Shown: positions 1-5,692, numbered from the stretch's first letter. The stretch: DNA of 5,692 nucleotides from Actinomycetes bacterium (GCA_021807965.1 JAKBCI010000127.1:1-5692); one strand, 5' to 3'. Made by a program: numbers and translations. Notes: generated by a model from the letters alone, not told the origin.

Positions 1-985
1 TTGCGTGATCGAGTTTGGACCCGTCGCCCACCACCATCGCGACGATTCGTTGGCCCCACTCGGGATCCTCGACTCCGATGACGGCCACGTCGCGAACGCT
101 GGGCAGGGTCGCGATGGCGGCCTCCAGGTCCTCGGGCCATACTTTCTCACCCCCCGTGTTGATCACGTAGGCGAGGCGCCCGTGAATCGTAAGCCGACCG
201 TCGACGAGTACGCCACCATCGCCCGTCGGGAACCAGTCGTCTAAACCGTCGGGACCGGTCGCACGCGGTCGGGGCGCGTCGCGATACGAGCGAAAGAGGG
301 TGGGGGTTCGAACGAGGATCTCTCCGTTGACACTCGCGATGTCCACTTCCGGCAGGGCGACGCCGTTGTAGGCGACGCCCGAACCCGTTTCCGTCATGCC
401 CCACGTCGAGATGACATTGGATGCGGTTAACGCCGGTGGGCGAGCGCCGCCCAGTAGTACGACGCCGAAACCCGATAGATCCTGGCGAGTCAAGTGGGCG
501 CGAACGATCGCCACGTGCGTGGCGCCCTGCGAGAGGGCTGCGGCGAAGTCTGTCGGATCGCCCCAGTGGAGTTTCGCCTCACCGAGGACCGCTCGCAGGA
601 TCACCGCGATGCCCCCAATGTGGTTGGCGGGCAGAACGGGAAACCAGATCTGCTCGCCGCCGCGGTGCAATGATTCCTGCGTGAGTCGGGCGCTCGAGGC
701 GAGTGCAGACCACGTCAGTTCGGCGGCCTTGGGCCGACCGCTTGACCCCGAGGTGAGCGCGACGAGTCCCACCTCATCGTCGACTGGTTGGCCGCCGTCG
801 ATGGCCGAGCGTCCTTCGGGGTCCCAGCAGTCGGTAGCACCGAGGGAGACGAGCTGGGCCCGTCGCTGACGCGGCGCGAGTCGCTGGTCCAGGATGCAGA
901 ATGCCCGGGCGTGGTCGACGCAGTCGCGGACGGCGTGTTCAAGGTCAGGTCCGAGCGGGAAGTCCAATGCGACGAGTCTGGCCAC
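1..985 (-). CDS. menE: o-Succinylbenzoate-CoA ligase MenE, C-terminal end cut off by the window
   Basis: ANL-superfamily adenylating enzyme that converts o-succinylbenzoate, ATP and CoA to OSB-CoA in the cytosol. The reverse strand reads open for 328 codons and continues past base 1. Visible motifs: the P-loop TSGSSGRPK at residues 78-86, WGMTETGSG around residues 195-203, TGD at 254-256 (ATP ribose-binding Asp256), and INTGGEKVWPEDLE at about 275-288, which opens the C-terminal lid. The P-loop lies close to the N-terminus, so this is the short MenE form seen in actinobacteria (about 350-380 aa), not the long E. coli form. The catalytic lysine near the C-terminus is outside the window. The start is GTG at 985-983, the only start codon after the in-frame TAG at 997-995; no Shine-Dalgarno is visible. 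Odd: the hinge position after GRL (269-271) is Ala272-Tyr273 where Asp is usual. The family call is firm; MenE rather than another acyl-CoA ligase rests on length and the men neighbours. Confidence 0.94.
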   Translation of the reverse strand, partial: MARLVALDFPLGPDLEHAVRDCVDHARAFCILDQRLAPRQRRAQLVSLGATDCWDPEGRSAIDGGQPVDDEVGLVALTSGSSGRPKAAELTWSALASSARLTQESLHRGGEQIWFPVLPANHIGGIAVILRAVLGEAKLHWGDPTDFAAALSQGATHVAIVRAHLTRQDLSGFGVVLLGGARPPALTASNVISTWGMTETGSGVAYNGVALPEVDIASVNGEILVRTPTLFRSYRDAPRPRATGPDGLDDWFPTGDGGVLVDGRLTIHGRLAYVINTGGEKVWPEDLEAAIATLPSVRDVAVIGVEDPEWGQRIVAMVVGDGSKLDHA

Positions 986-991
986 GAGGTG

Positions 992-997
992 ATGCTA
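992..997 (-). promoter_or_regulatory. Candidate -10 element for a leaderless menE transcript
   Basis: Reading the minus strand, TAGCAT (fits TANNNT) ends 7 nt before the first base of the menE GTG. An actinobacterial transcript starting at the usual distance would therefore begin on or next to the start codon, which agrees with the missing Shine-Dalgarno. There is no recognisable -35. The match is short, so this is an inference from spacing. Confidence 0.35.
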
Positions 998-1008
998 GGT
1001 CTCGGCGC

Positions 1009-1030
1009 TAACGTGGCGCGTTGGGGGGAG
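1009..1030 (+). promoter_or_regulatory. Possible -10 (TAACGT) and G-rich ribosome binding site for the SRPBCC gene
   Basis: The 46-bp spacer between the divergent menE and SRPBCC genes holds TAACGT at 1009-1014 and the purine run GGGGGGAG at 1023-1030, one base before ATG 1032. Transcription from this -10 would give a leader of about 10 nt that still contains the purine run. Pairing through the GGGG part gives a workable if short spacing. No -35 is seen. The -10 is weak; the purine run is the better-supported part. Confidence 0.35.
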
Positions 1031-1031
1031 T

Positions 1032-1421
1032 ATGGCGTCGGTGCGTTACGAGGTTCGAATTGTGGCGTCGGCCGATGCCGTGTGGGAGGTAGTGAAGGAC
1101 CCCGCCTCGATCCCCAGGTGGTTTCCCGGCATCGTCGCCGCCGCCGTTGAAGGCTCCCGACGCACGGTGACGCTCGCCACCGGGATCAGCATGCCTGAAG
1201 AGATTCTCACGGTTGACAATCTGCAACGGCGTATTGCGTATCGCATCACGGCGCCGCTGTACCGCTCGCACTTGGGGACCATCGACGTTATCGAGTTGGG
1301 TGAGCGCGATTCACTGTGCGTCTACTCGACCACGGCCGAGCCCGACGTGCTCGCACTGGTCATCGGCGGAGCGTCGGCGCAGGCCCTGGACTCGATTAAA
1401 CGCCTGGCCGAGGGGGAATGA
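1032..1421 (+). CDS. SRPBCC (START-like / polyketide cyclase type) small ligand-binding protein
   Basis: A complete 129-aa protein matching the single-domain SRPBCC fold (polyketide_cyc2-like): a first strand VRYEVRIVASADAVWEVV at residues 4-21, then DPASIPRWFPGI at 23-34 with the typical two short helices and aromatic W18, W30 and F31, a run of antiparallel strands (about 45-105), and a closing amphipathic helix at about 108-127. Such domains form a deep hydrophobic pocket for lipids, polyketides or quinones; some are carriers and some are enzymes, and no catalytic residue can be assigned here. There is no signal peptide or membrane segment, so it should be cytosolic. Its TGA overlaps the ATG of the sulfatase gene (ATGA), which suggests translational coupling and a shared process. 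By analogy to COQ10, a START-like ubiquinone-binding protein, a quinone or prenyl-intermediate ligand is possible, but that comes only from the neighbourhood. Confidence 0.8.
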   Translation: MASVRYEVRIVASADAVWEVVKDPASIPRWFPGIVAAAVEGSRRTVTLATGISMPEEILTVDNLQRRIAYRITAPLYRSHLGTIDVIELGERDSLCVYSTTAEPDVLALVIGGASAQALDSIKRLAEGE

Positions 1422-2995
1422 TGGGCCGCAAGATACTGTTCGTCACTACGGACCAGCAACGGTACGATACGCTCGGCGCCAACGGTGGTTTGATTGCTCG
1501 CACCCCAACGTTCGATCGTCTCGCGGCGGAAGGTTTTCGATACGAGCGCTGTCAGCCAACGTCAGTCGTGTGCATGCCGTCACGAGCGTCAATGCTCACG
1601 GGTCAGTTCCCGAGTACACACGGCGCGTGGATGAATGGCGTGCCGCTCGCCGTGGATGCGCCCTCAATCGCCGCGCACCTTCACGACGCCGGCTACGCAA
1701 CGGCCCTCATCGGAAAGGCGCACTTCGAACCATTCCTAGACCCCTTTGGGCGCTTTACCGAGAACTCGCTCGCGGCGTTGGGCATTCCAACCGTGGCGTC
1801 GCGATGGTTCGACGGCCGTCAGGGAGTGCATCGTGGCTTTGACCACTTAGAGTTCGCTACCCACGGCGTGCTCGGCCCCCTGCACTACGCCCGTTGGATG
1901 CGCGAGCATCATCCCGGCGCGCTCGGGGGCTTCTACGACGTCCTCGATGCTGATCTCAACGTCAACGCCGAGGGCGGCGGCGACACGAAGGCTCCGCAGG
2001 TCGCGATCAATCCGATCCCGCGCGAGTGGTATCACACTGATTGGGTAGCCGATCGAACTATTGCGTGGCTGGACGCGCAATCCGAGTCCGCCGACTGGTT
2101 CTGCTGGATGAGCTTTCCTGATCCGCACCATCCGTGGGATCCCCCCGCCGCGGAGCGCCGGCGCGTGGCGTGGCGTGACGTGCCGCTCCCGGAGAACTAC
2201 CCGGAACGAGCCGCGGATCGCGAACGCATCCTTGATCAAAAGTCTCGGCACTGGCGTGCCTGGTACGACGGTCGCCTGGTCAGCAACTACGAAGCTCCCG
2301 CCAAGTGGGTACCGGCCACGCTGACCGCCGATCAGGTTCGCGAGGTCAACGCCCTGAACGCAGTGGAGGTTGAATTGATCGACGAAGCCGTCGGTCGAGT
2401 CCTGCGGGCGATCGAGGCTCGCGGGTGGGGCGATGAGGTCGACGTGGTGTTTACCACGGACCACGGCGAGTTCCAGGGTGACTACGGCCTACTGTTTAAA
2501 GGTCCGTATCACGTGGACGCGCTGATGCGGCTGCCGCTGGTTTGGCGCCCGGCACCGTCGACGTCGCCGACACCGTCGGTGATTCATGCGCCCGTGAGCC
2601 TGGTATCGCTGGCGGCCACCTTCGCGAACATCGCCGACGTGCCCGTACCATCGTGGGCCGAAGGTTCAGCGCTGCCGATCAACGATGACGATGCGGCAAG
2701 GCGAGGATTTGTGGCGACGGTCACCGAATGGGACTCCGCGCTGTTCGGAGTTGACGTTCACGTGCGAACGTTGGTCACCGGTGAGCATCTCTACACCGAG
2801 TACGGGCCGGGTACGATGCACGACGGCAGCGAGGGCGAGTTCTACGTTCTGGCCGACGACCCCCTCCAACGGGCTAATCGATTTGGCGATCCCGGCCTTC
2901 GCGCTATTCGGGCGACTCTGCGAGATGCGCTACGCGCTCACGAGCATCGCGATGTGCGTCGGGCGGTGCCAGGTCGTCTGGTGGCGCCCGTCTAG
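1418..2995 (+). CDS. Type I sulfatase-family hydrolase (alkaline phosphatase superfamily), substrate unknown
   Basis: A 525-aa metal-dependent hydrolase that would cleave sulfate esters, or possibly phosphonate or phosphodiesters, using a formylglycine made from Cys. Seen: N-terminal metal motif TTDQQRYDTLG from residue 10 (Asp12, Gln13); the maturation signature C52-M-P-S-R56 followed by TG at 61-62; GKAHF at 99-103 (Lys100, His102); DPHHPW at 235-240; the second metal motif TTDHGE with Asp348-His349; and Lys361 in FKGPY. These are the standard catalytic residues, so the enzyme looks active. There is no signal peptide, so it is probably cytosolic. A formylglycine-generating enzyme is needed but absent from the window. 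The start is ATG 1418, overlapping the previous stop; ATG 1421 is in frame and lies better behind GAGGGGG (1410-1416). Length also fits phosphonate monoester hydrolases and choline-sulfatase-like enzymes, so the substrate is open. menB begins 21 nt after its stop. Confidence 0.9.
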   Translation: MMGRKILFVTTDQQRYDTLGANGGLIARTPTFDRLAAEGFRYERCQPTSVVCMPSRASMLTGQFPSTHGAWMNGVPLAVDAPSIAAHLHDAGYATALIGKAHFEPFLDPFGRFTENSLAALGIPTVASRWFDGRQGVHRGFDHLEFATHGVLGPLHYARWMREHHPGALGGFYDVLDADLNVNAEGGGDTKAPQVAINPIPREWYHTDWVADRTIAWLDAQSESADWFCWMSFPDPHHPWDPPAAERRRVAWRDVPLPENYPERAADRERILDQKSRHWRAWYDGRLVSNYEAPAKWVPATLTADQVREVNALNAVEVELIDEAVGRVLRAIEARGWGDEVDVVFTTDHGEFQGDYGLLFKGPYHVDALMRLPLVWRPAPSTSPTPSVIHAPVSLVSLAATFANIADVPVPSWAEGSALPINDDDAARRGFVATVTEWDSALFGVDVHVRTLVTGEHLYTEYGPGTMHDGSEGEFYVLADDPLQRANRFGDPGLRAIRATLRDALRAHEHRDVRRAVPGRLVAPV

Positions 2996-3003
2996 GTCCG
3001 CGG

Positions 3004-3009
3004 TAGCGT
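3004..3009 (+). promoter_or_regulatory. Candidate -10 element for a leaderless menB transcript
   Basis: TAGCGT fits TANNNT and ends 8 nt before the first base of menB ATG 3017. The 21-nt gap after the sulfatase gene has no purine-rich Shine-Dalgarno. A transcript starting at or next to the ATG would explain this and would let menB-menA be expressed apart from the upstream pair. No -35 is recognised. If correct, GTG 3008 lies inside the -10 and cannot be the start. Confidence 0.35.
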
Positions 3010-3016
3010 GGTCGCC

Positions 3017-3910
3017 ATGACCAGCACCGTAATTCAGGGCCCGCCGGATGACCCGGTCGATCGATTTCGGACGATGCCACTTCCCCAGTGGACCGCCGAC
3101 GGTGACTACCGCGACATCATTTTCGAGGTCGGCGACGGAATCGCCCGAATCACCATCAATCGGCCCGAGCGCCGAAACGCCTTTCGACCCCAAACGCTCT
3201 TCGAACTCGCCGACGCCTTCGAGCGTGCGCGCGACGACACCTCGGTCGGCGCGATTATCTTGACCGGTCAGGGTCCCGACGCATTCTGTTCGGGCGGCGA
3301 CCAGAAAATTCGTGGCGATGACGGTTACCTCGGCGATGACGACGTGGCTCGCCAGGGCGTCGGACGCCTCAATGTTCTCGATTTGCAGATCCAAATGCGC
3401 CGATTGCCCAAACCGATCGTGGCGTCCATCGCTGGTTACGCCATCGGCGGCGGACACATTCTCCACCTGGTCTGCGATCTCTCCATCGCCGCCGACAACG
3501 CACGATTTGGCCAAACGGGCCCGAAAGTTGGCTCCTTCGACGGTGGCTATGGATCGTCGCTGCTCGCACGCACTATTGGCCTGAAGCGGGCCAAGGAGAT
3601 CTGGTTCCTGTGTCGCCAGTATGACGCGGCCACCGCCCTCGAGTGGGGGTTGGTCAACGCAGTTGTCCCCCTGGACGATCTCGAGCGTGAGACCGTCGCG
3701 TGGTGCCGCCAAATGCTCACGCTGTCACCCATCGCGCTGCGGATGCTCAAGGCCGGTTTCAACGCCGCCGACGACGGTCTGGCTGGCATTCAACAGCTGG
3801 CGGGCGACGCTACCATGCTCTTCTACATGTCCGAGGAAGGCCAGGAAGGGCGTAACGCATTCGTCGAGCACCGGTCGCCAGACTTCTCGAAGTATCCCAA
3901 GCGTCCGTGA
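3017..3910 (+). CDS. menB: 1,4-Dihydroxy-2-naphthoyl-CoA synthase MenB, Gly-type
   Basis: Crotonase-fold enzyme that closes the second ring of menaquinone by Dieckmann-type condensation of OSB-CoA to DHNA-CoA; a cytosolic hexamer in known relatives. 297 aa from ATG 3017. Seen: FCSGGDQK with oxyanion-hole glycines 93-94; IGGGH at 143-147, the second oxyanion loop; [13 protein letters not shown] from residue 165 with Ser173 and Asp175; and Tyr270 in MLFYMSEEG, which reaches a neighbouring subunit's site. The C-terminus, ending in SKYPKRP, closely resembles E. coli MenB. Gly168, with Gln166 and Trp196, matches the bicarbonate-binding Q154/G156/W184 of E. coli MenB. Mycobacterial MenB has Asp at the glycine position. 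GTG 3008 would add three residues, but ATG 3017 fits the leaderless -10 better. The last 4 bp overlap menA (GTGA), so the two are likely co-translated. Confidence 0.97.
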   Translation: MTSTVIQGPPDDPVDRFRTMPLPQWTADGDYRDIIFEVGDGIARITINRPERRNAFRPQTLFELADAFERARDDTSVGAIILTGQGPDAFCSGGDQKIRGDDGYLGDDDVARQGVGRLNVLDLQIQMRRLPKPIVASIAGYAIGGGHILHLVCDLSIAADNARFGQTGPKVGSFDGGYGSSLLARTIGLKRAKEIWFLCRQYDAATALEWGLVNAVVPLDDLERETVAWCRQMLTLSPIALRMLKAGFNAADDGLAGIQQLAGDATMLFYMSEEGQEGRNAFVEHRSPDFSKYPKRP

Positions 3911-4776
3911 CCGATCGACCGGGCGTGGTTGAACGGTGGGTGCTCGCGGCGCGACCTCGAACATTGCCCGCGGCGATCGTGCCGGTGGGCGTCGGGGCGG
4001 CACTCGTTCGTCCGGCGTCCATCAATTGGACGAATACGGCGCTAGCGGCCGTCGTCGCCCTCGCCCTGCAGGTTGGCACGAACTACGCCAACGACTATTC
4101 CGACGGTGTGCGCGGTACCGACGAAGCGAGGGTCGGACCGTTCCGGTTAACCGCCTCGAAGTTGGTGGCGGCGCGATTCGTGAAGATCGCCGCGATGGTC
4201 GCATTCGGGGTCGCGGCCAGCGTCGGGCTCGTTCTGGCCGCGCGGACCTCGTGGTGGCTCGTCGCGCTCGGCGCCACGGCGATCTTGGCCGGCTATCTCT
4301 ACACCGGTGGGCCTAGGCCGTACGGCTACTTGGGTCTCGGTGAGCTCTTCGTGCTGCTCTACTTCGGTTGGTTCGCGACGGTAGGGACGGCGTTCGTGCA
4401 GCACGAACACGTCGTGGCGCCATCGTGGTGGCTCGGACTAGCCACCGGTTCCATGGCCTGCGCGCTGCTGGAAGCGAACAATCTACGCGACGTTTCGGGA
4501 GACGCCGCCGTCGGAAAGTGGACGCTGGCCGCGCGTCTTGGCCGACAACGAGGGGCGTGGCTGTACGTCGCCAGCGTGGCGGGCGTCGTCGTGGGCATCG
4601 CGGCTGGCGGCGAGCCAATAGTCGCGACGGTGGCGCTGGTCGCCTACGTGCCAGGTGTCGCAATGGCCTTTTCACGTCGGGTTGGCCGAGAGCTCCTCGC
4701 CTTGTTGCAGCATTCGGCCCGAGCGCAGCTGGCGGTGGGGACGCTGCTGGTCATCGTGTACGCAACGACTCGTTAG
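3907..4776 (+). CDS. menA: 1,4-Dihydroxy-2-naphthoate polyprenyltransferase MenA
   Basis: UbiA-family integral membrane enzyme that attaches a polyprenyl chain to DHNA with loss of CO2, giving demethylmenaquinone. 289 aa. Seen: the first Asp-rich motif [14 protein letters not shown] at residues 59-72 (Asp63, Asp66, Asp72), which binds Mg-prenyl diphosphate; [15 protein letters not shown] from residue 132, a MenA-type signature; and the second Asp-rich motif NNLRDVSGD at 191-199 followed by [10 protein letters not shown]. About eight or nine hydrophobic helices can be drawn (roughly 20-35, 42-58, 92-111, 115-130, 141-163, 172-188, 217-234, 237-253, 268-286), the family's usual topology. The start is GTG 3907 inside the menB stop (GTGA) with no Shine-Dalgarno, so translation probably re-initiates from menB. 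Its TAG at 4774-4776 overlaps the menH TAA on the other strand. The length is typical. Confidence 0.96.
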   Translation: MTDRPGVVERWVLAARPRTLPAAIVPVGVGAALVRPASINWTNTALAAVVALALQVGTNYANDYSDGVRGTDEARVGPFRLTASKLVAARFVKIAAMVAFGVAASVGLVLAARTSWWLVALGATAILAGYLYTGGPRPYGYLGLGELFVLLYFGWFATVGTAFVQHEHVVAPSWWLGLATGSMACALLEANNLRDVSGDAAVGKWTLAARLGRQRGAWLYVASVAGVVVGIAAGGEPIVATVALVAYVPGVAMAFSRRVGRELLALLQHSARAQLAVGTLLVIVYATTR

Positions 4777-4779
4777 TCG
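4766..4779. repeat. Small inverted repeat spanning the overlapping menA and menH stops
   Basis: CGACT (4766-4770) and AGTCG (4775-4779) form a perfect 5-bp stem with a 4-nt loop. Both stop codons, TAG at 4774-4776 (plus) and TAA at 4775-4773 (minus), lie across the loop and right arm. It could form in either transcript. The stem is short and there is no U-tract, so a terminator role is uncertain. Confidence 0.3.
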
Positions 4780-5516
4780 AGGAAATCATCAATGAGTCGA
4801 GCGACCACCCGTGGTTGCTCGAGGTGAGCGGCGTGACCAGCGTCAGCTACGACGCGAACGGTGCCGTCGCGTACAGCGGCGGCGATGGCGACCGCTTCAC
4901 GGCGGAACTTGTCATCACGTTCGCCGGCGATGGCGATCGTCGGGACCGTGAGCGACGTCATCTGGTCGCCGAGCCACGCTTGCGTGCCCGTGCCGCAGCG
5001 GCGCAAGGCGGCGGCCAACCCCGGGGTCCGTCGACTTCGCGACGCTCGCTCGTCGGAATCGAATGGCACATCGGCGAAAAGCGGCTGGGCCAGCCATTCG
5101 TCAAGGAACGCGTCCGCGCCAATCTCTTCGAGGTGACGGGCCAACGCCTCGTCGCGCGCCCGGCGCTCGGCTCGCTCGCGGGTGTCCTCGATGCCGCGGG
5201 TGGCGCTGAGAAGCACGAGCCGCGAGACGAGAGACGGATGGCGCAGCGCCACGTGGATCGCTACCCGTGCGCCAAAGGAGTAGCCGCCGAGGTCGGTCGG
5301 GCGGTCGAGCAGCGTCGCTACCTGGTCGGCGCAGTCGTCTAGCGAGTCCGCGAGCGCCGTGGTTTCGCCGTGACCGGGCAGGTCGGGTGACCAGACCTGC
5401 CGTGACTCTGCCAGAATGGATCGGAAACGAGACGCGGACCGTCCCGTCTGGGTGAAGCCGTGTAACCACAGGAAAACGGGGCCGGCGCCTTCGCGTCGTA
5501 CGGAAAGGGGTGGCAT
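4773..5516 (-). CDS. menH: SHCHC synthase MenH (alpha/beta hydrolase)
   Basis: Alpha/beta-hydrolase that eliminates pyruvate from SEPHCHC, the MenD product, to give SHCHC. 247 aa from ATG 5516-5514, close to E. coli MenH (252 aa). Seen: LHGFTQTG at residues 18-25 (oxyanion region), DLPGHGET at 45-52, the nucleophile elbow GYSFG with Ser80, GERDDKF from residue 199 with probable catalytic Asp201, and [10 protein letters not shown] from 226 with catalytic His228. The reading frame is open upstream to an ATG at 5639, but those 41 residues are Arg/Ser-rich, precede the natural strand [10 protein letters not shown], and would run antisense through the MenD N-terminus, so they are rejected. GAAGG (5523-5519) is only 2 nt from the ATG, so a leaderless or very short leader is possible. 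It faces menD head-to-head and menA tail-to-tail, with overlaps at both ends. A generic hydrolase is less likely given the motifs and neighbours. Confidence 0.92.
   Translation of the reverse strand: MPPLSVRREGAGPVFLWLHGFTQTGRSASRFRSILAESRQVWSPDLPGHGETTALADSLDDCADQVATLLDRPTDLGGYSFGARVAIHVALRHPSLVSRLVLLSATRGIEDTRERAERRARDEALARHLEEIGADAFLDEWLAQPLFADVPFDSDERASRSRRTPGLAAALRRCGTGTQAWLGDQMTSLTVPTIAIAGERDDKFRREAVAIAAAVRDGTVRVVADAGHAAHLEQPRVVARLIDDFLD
4797..4822 (+). terminator. Strong hairpin 20 nt after menA, likely U-less terminator inside menH
   Basis: Left arm 4797-4808 and right arm 4811-4822 are complementary over 12 pairs, eleven Watson-Crick and one G4803-U4816 wobble. With the inner C-G pair opened, the loop is CCCG. 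It begins 20 nt after the menA TAG. No U-tract follows, which is usual for many proposed actinobacterial hairpin terminators. In the menH transcript the wobble becomes a C-A mismatch, so the structure favours the menA direction. It lies within the last codons of menH (encoding around [10 protein letters not shown]). Confidence 0.5.
5504..5510 (+). promoter_or_regulatory. Ribosome binding site deciding the menD start
   Basis: AAAGGGG at 5504-5510 lies 5 nt before TTG 5516, a normal Shine-Dalgarno distance. The other in-frame candidate, GTG 5510, would overlap this purine run and leave no spacing. The site lies inside the 5' end of the menH coding strand, so menD mRNA must begin within menH. 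Confidence 0.55.
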
Positions 5517-5692
5517 TGCCTTCGAGCGTATCGACCTCGAGTGACGCGCAAGCCACGTTCGCCGCGACGATCTTCGACGAGTGGTTTCGGCACGGGTTGC
5601 GTGAGGTCGTGGTGTGCCCGGGCTCGCGCTCAACGCCACTCGCCGTGGCGGCGATGCGACACGGTGGTCTGCGACTGCACGTGCGGATTGAC
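5516..5692 (+). CDS. menD: SEPHCHC synthase MenD, first 59 codons only
   Basis: N-terminus of the ThDP-dependent enzyme that joins isochorismate and the succinyl semialdehyde unit from 2-oxoglutarate, the first committed step of the pathway. After a polar leader of about 13 residues come [19 protein letters not shown] (14-32) and [11 protein letters not shown] (34-44), the MenD signature, followed by LRLHVRID ending at residue 59. In MenD proteins the next residues normally include the catalytic Glu that contacts the ThDP pyrimidine ring, so the window stops just before it. The family is about 550-570 aa, so only a tenth is seen. TTG 5516 is chosen because of the purine run at 5504-5510; GTG 5510 is the alternative. 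The TTG shares base 5516 with the ATG of menH on the opposite strand. Confidence 0.94.
   Translation, partial: MPSSVSTSSDAQATFAATIFDEWFRHGLREVVVCPGSRSTPLAVAAMRHGGLRLHVRID
5525..5530 (-). promoter_or_regulatory. Candidate -10 element for menH
   Basis: On the minus strand TACGCT (TANNNT) ends 9 nt before the menH ATG at 5516, so transcription would begin at or one to two bases before the start codon. The element lies in the first codons of menD. A partial -35 (TTGCGC, 5551-5546) sits 15 nt upstream and is weak. This is an inference from position. Confidence 0.3.

Noticed and set aside
396..869. Plus-strand open frame of 157 codons in the left part
   Set aside because: It is Ser/Pro/Arg-rich and opposite to MenE, which shows the P-loop and GMTE motifs on the minus strand in the same bases.
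1010..1022. AACG-TGGCG-CGTT inverted repeat in the menE/SRPBCC spacer as an operator
   Set aside because: The arms are only 4 bp and do not extend; such repeats are frequent by chance in GC-rich DNA.
1847..2464. Minus-strand open frame of 205 codons opposite the sulfatase gene
   Set aside because: It has low-complexity composition, no start context, and the plus strand carries catalytic sulfatase motifs across the whole region.
3008..3016. GTG 3008 as the menB start
   Set aside because: It adds only three residues (VVA), has no ribosome binding site and would lie inside the candidate -10; ATG 3017 is simpler.
2930..3712. Minus-strand open frame of 260 codons opposite menB
   Set aside because: It is antisense to MenB, whose motifs are unambiguous, and the translation shows no recognisable domain.
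4368..5342. Long plus-strand open frame (324 codons) across the end of menA and most of menH
   Set aside because: The translation is Arg/Gly-rich with no family motif, and it runs out of frame with menA and antisense to a well-supported MenH. Long shadow frames are expected at this GC content.
5517..5639. N-terminal extension of menH to the ATG at 5639
   Set aside because: The added 41 residues are Arg/Ser-rich, unlike any MenH N-terminus, and overlap the MenD signature region on the other strand.
1..5692. CRISPR array, tRNA/rRNA gene or insertion sequence
   Set aside because: No spaced direct repeats, cloverleaf sequence, transposase or terminal repeats were seen; nearly every base is in a supported gene.

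Overview
The window is a compact, GC-rich block of menaquinone (vitamin K2) biosynthesis genes: menE (3' end cut off), menB, menA, menH and menD (only the first 59 codons). Two further genes, a START-like (SRPBCC) protein and a sulfatase-family hydrolase, sit between menE and menB. High GC, GTG and TTG starts, a short-type MenE, many start or stop overlaps and several apparently leaderless starts suggest a high-GC actinobacterium. A lineage outside the mycobacteria/streptomycetes, such as Acidimicrobiia, is possible, but that placement is a guess from protein style and no marker gene is present.

Layout: 1-985 (minus) is menE, the OSB-CoA ligase, running off the left edge. A 46-bp divergent spacer (986-1031) separates it from a plus-strand run: SRPBCC protein (1032-1421), sulfatase-like enzyme (1418-2995, ATGA overlap), menB (3017-3910) and menA (3907-4776, GTGA overlap). 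menH (4773-5516) lies on the minus strand, tail-to-tail with menA with overlapping stop codons. At its other end its ATG shares one base with the probable TTG start of menD (5516 onward, plus strand), which runs off the right edge. No RNA gene, mobile element or CRISPR array is visible, and no gap exceeds 50 bp.

How the genes work together: MenD makes SEPHCHC from isochorismate and 2-oxoglutarate. MenH removes pyruvate to give SHCHC. MenC (not in the window) dehydrates it to o-succinylbenzoate (OSB). MenE activates OSB to OSB-CoA and MenB cyclises it to DHNA-CoA. A thioesterase (not in the window) frees DHNA, and MenA prenylates it in the membrane. MenF, MenC, the thioesterase and the MenG methyltransferase must be encoded elsewhere.

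Points worth a second look: the coupled SRPBCC-sulfatase pair inside a quinone locus; a MenB of the Gly-type (bicarbonate-dependent, E. coli-like) class rather than the Asp-type of mycobacteria; a MenE without the usual hinge aspartate; a strong 12-bp hairpin placed 20 nt after the menA stop but inside menH; and menH having no private intergenic DNA at either end.
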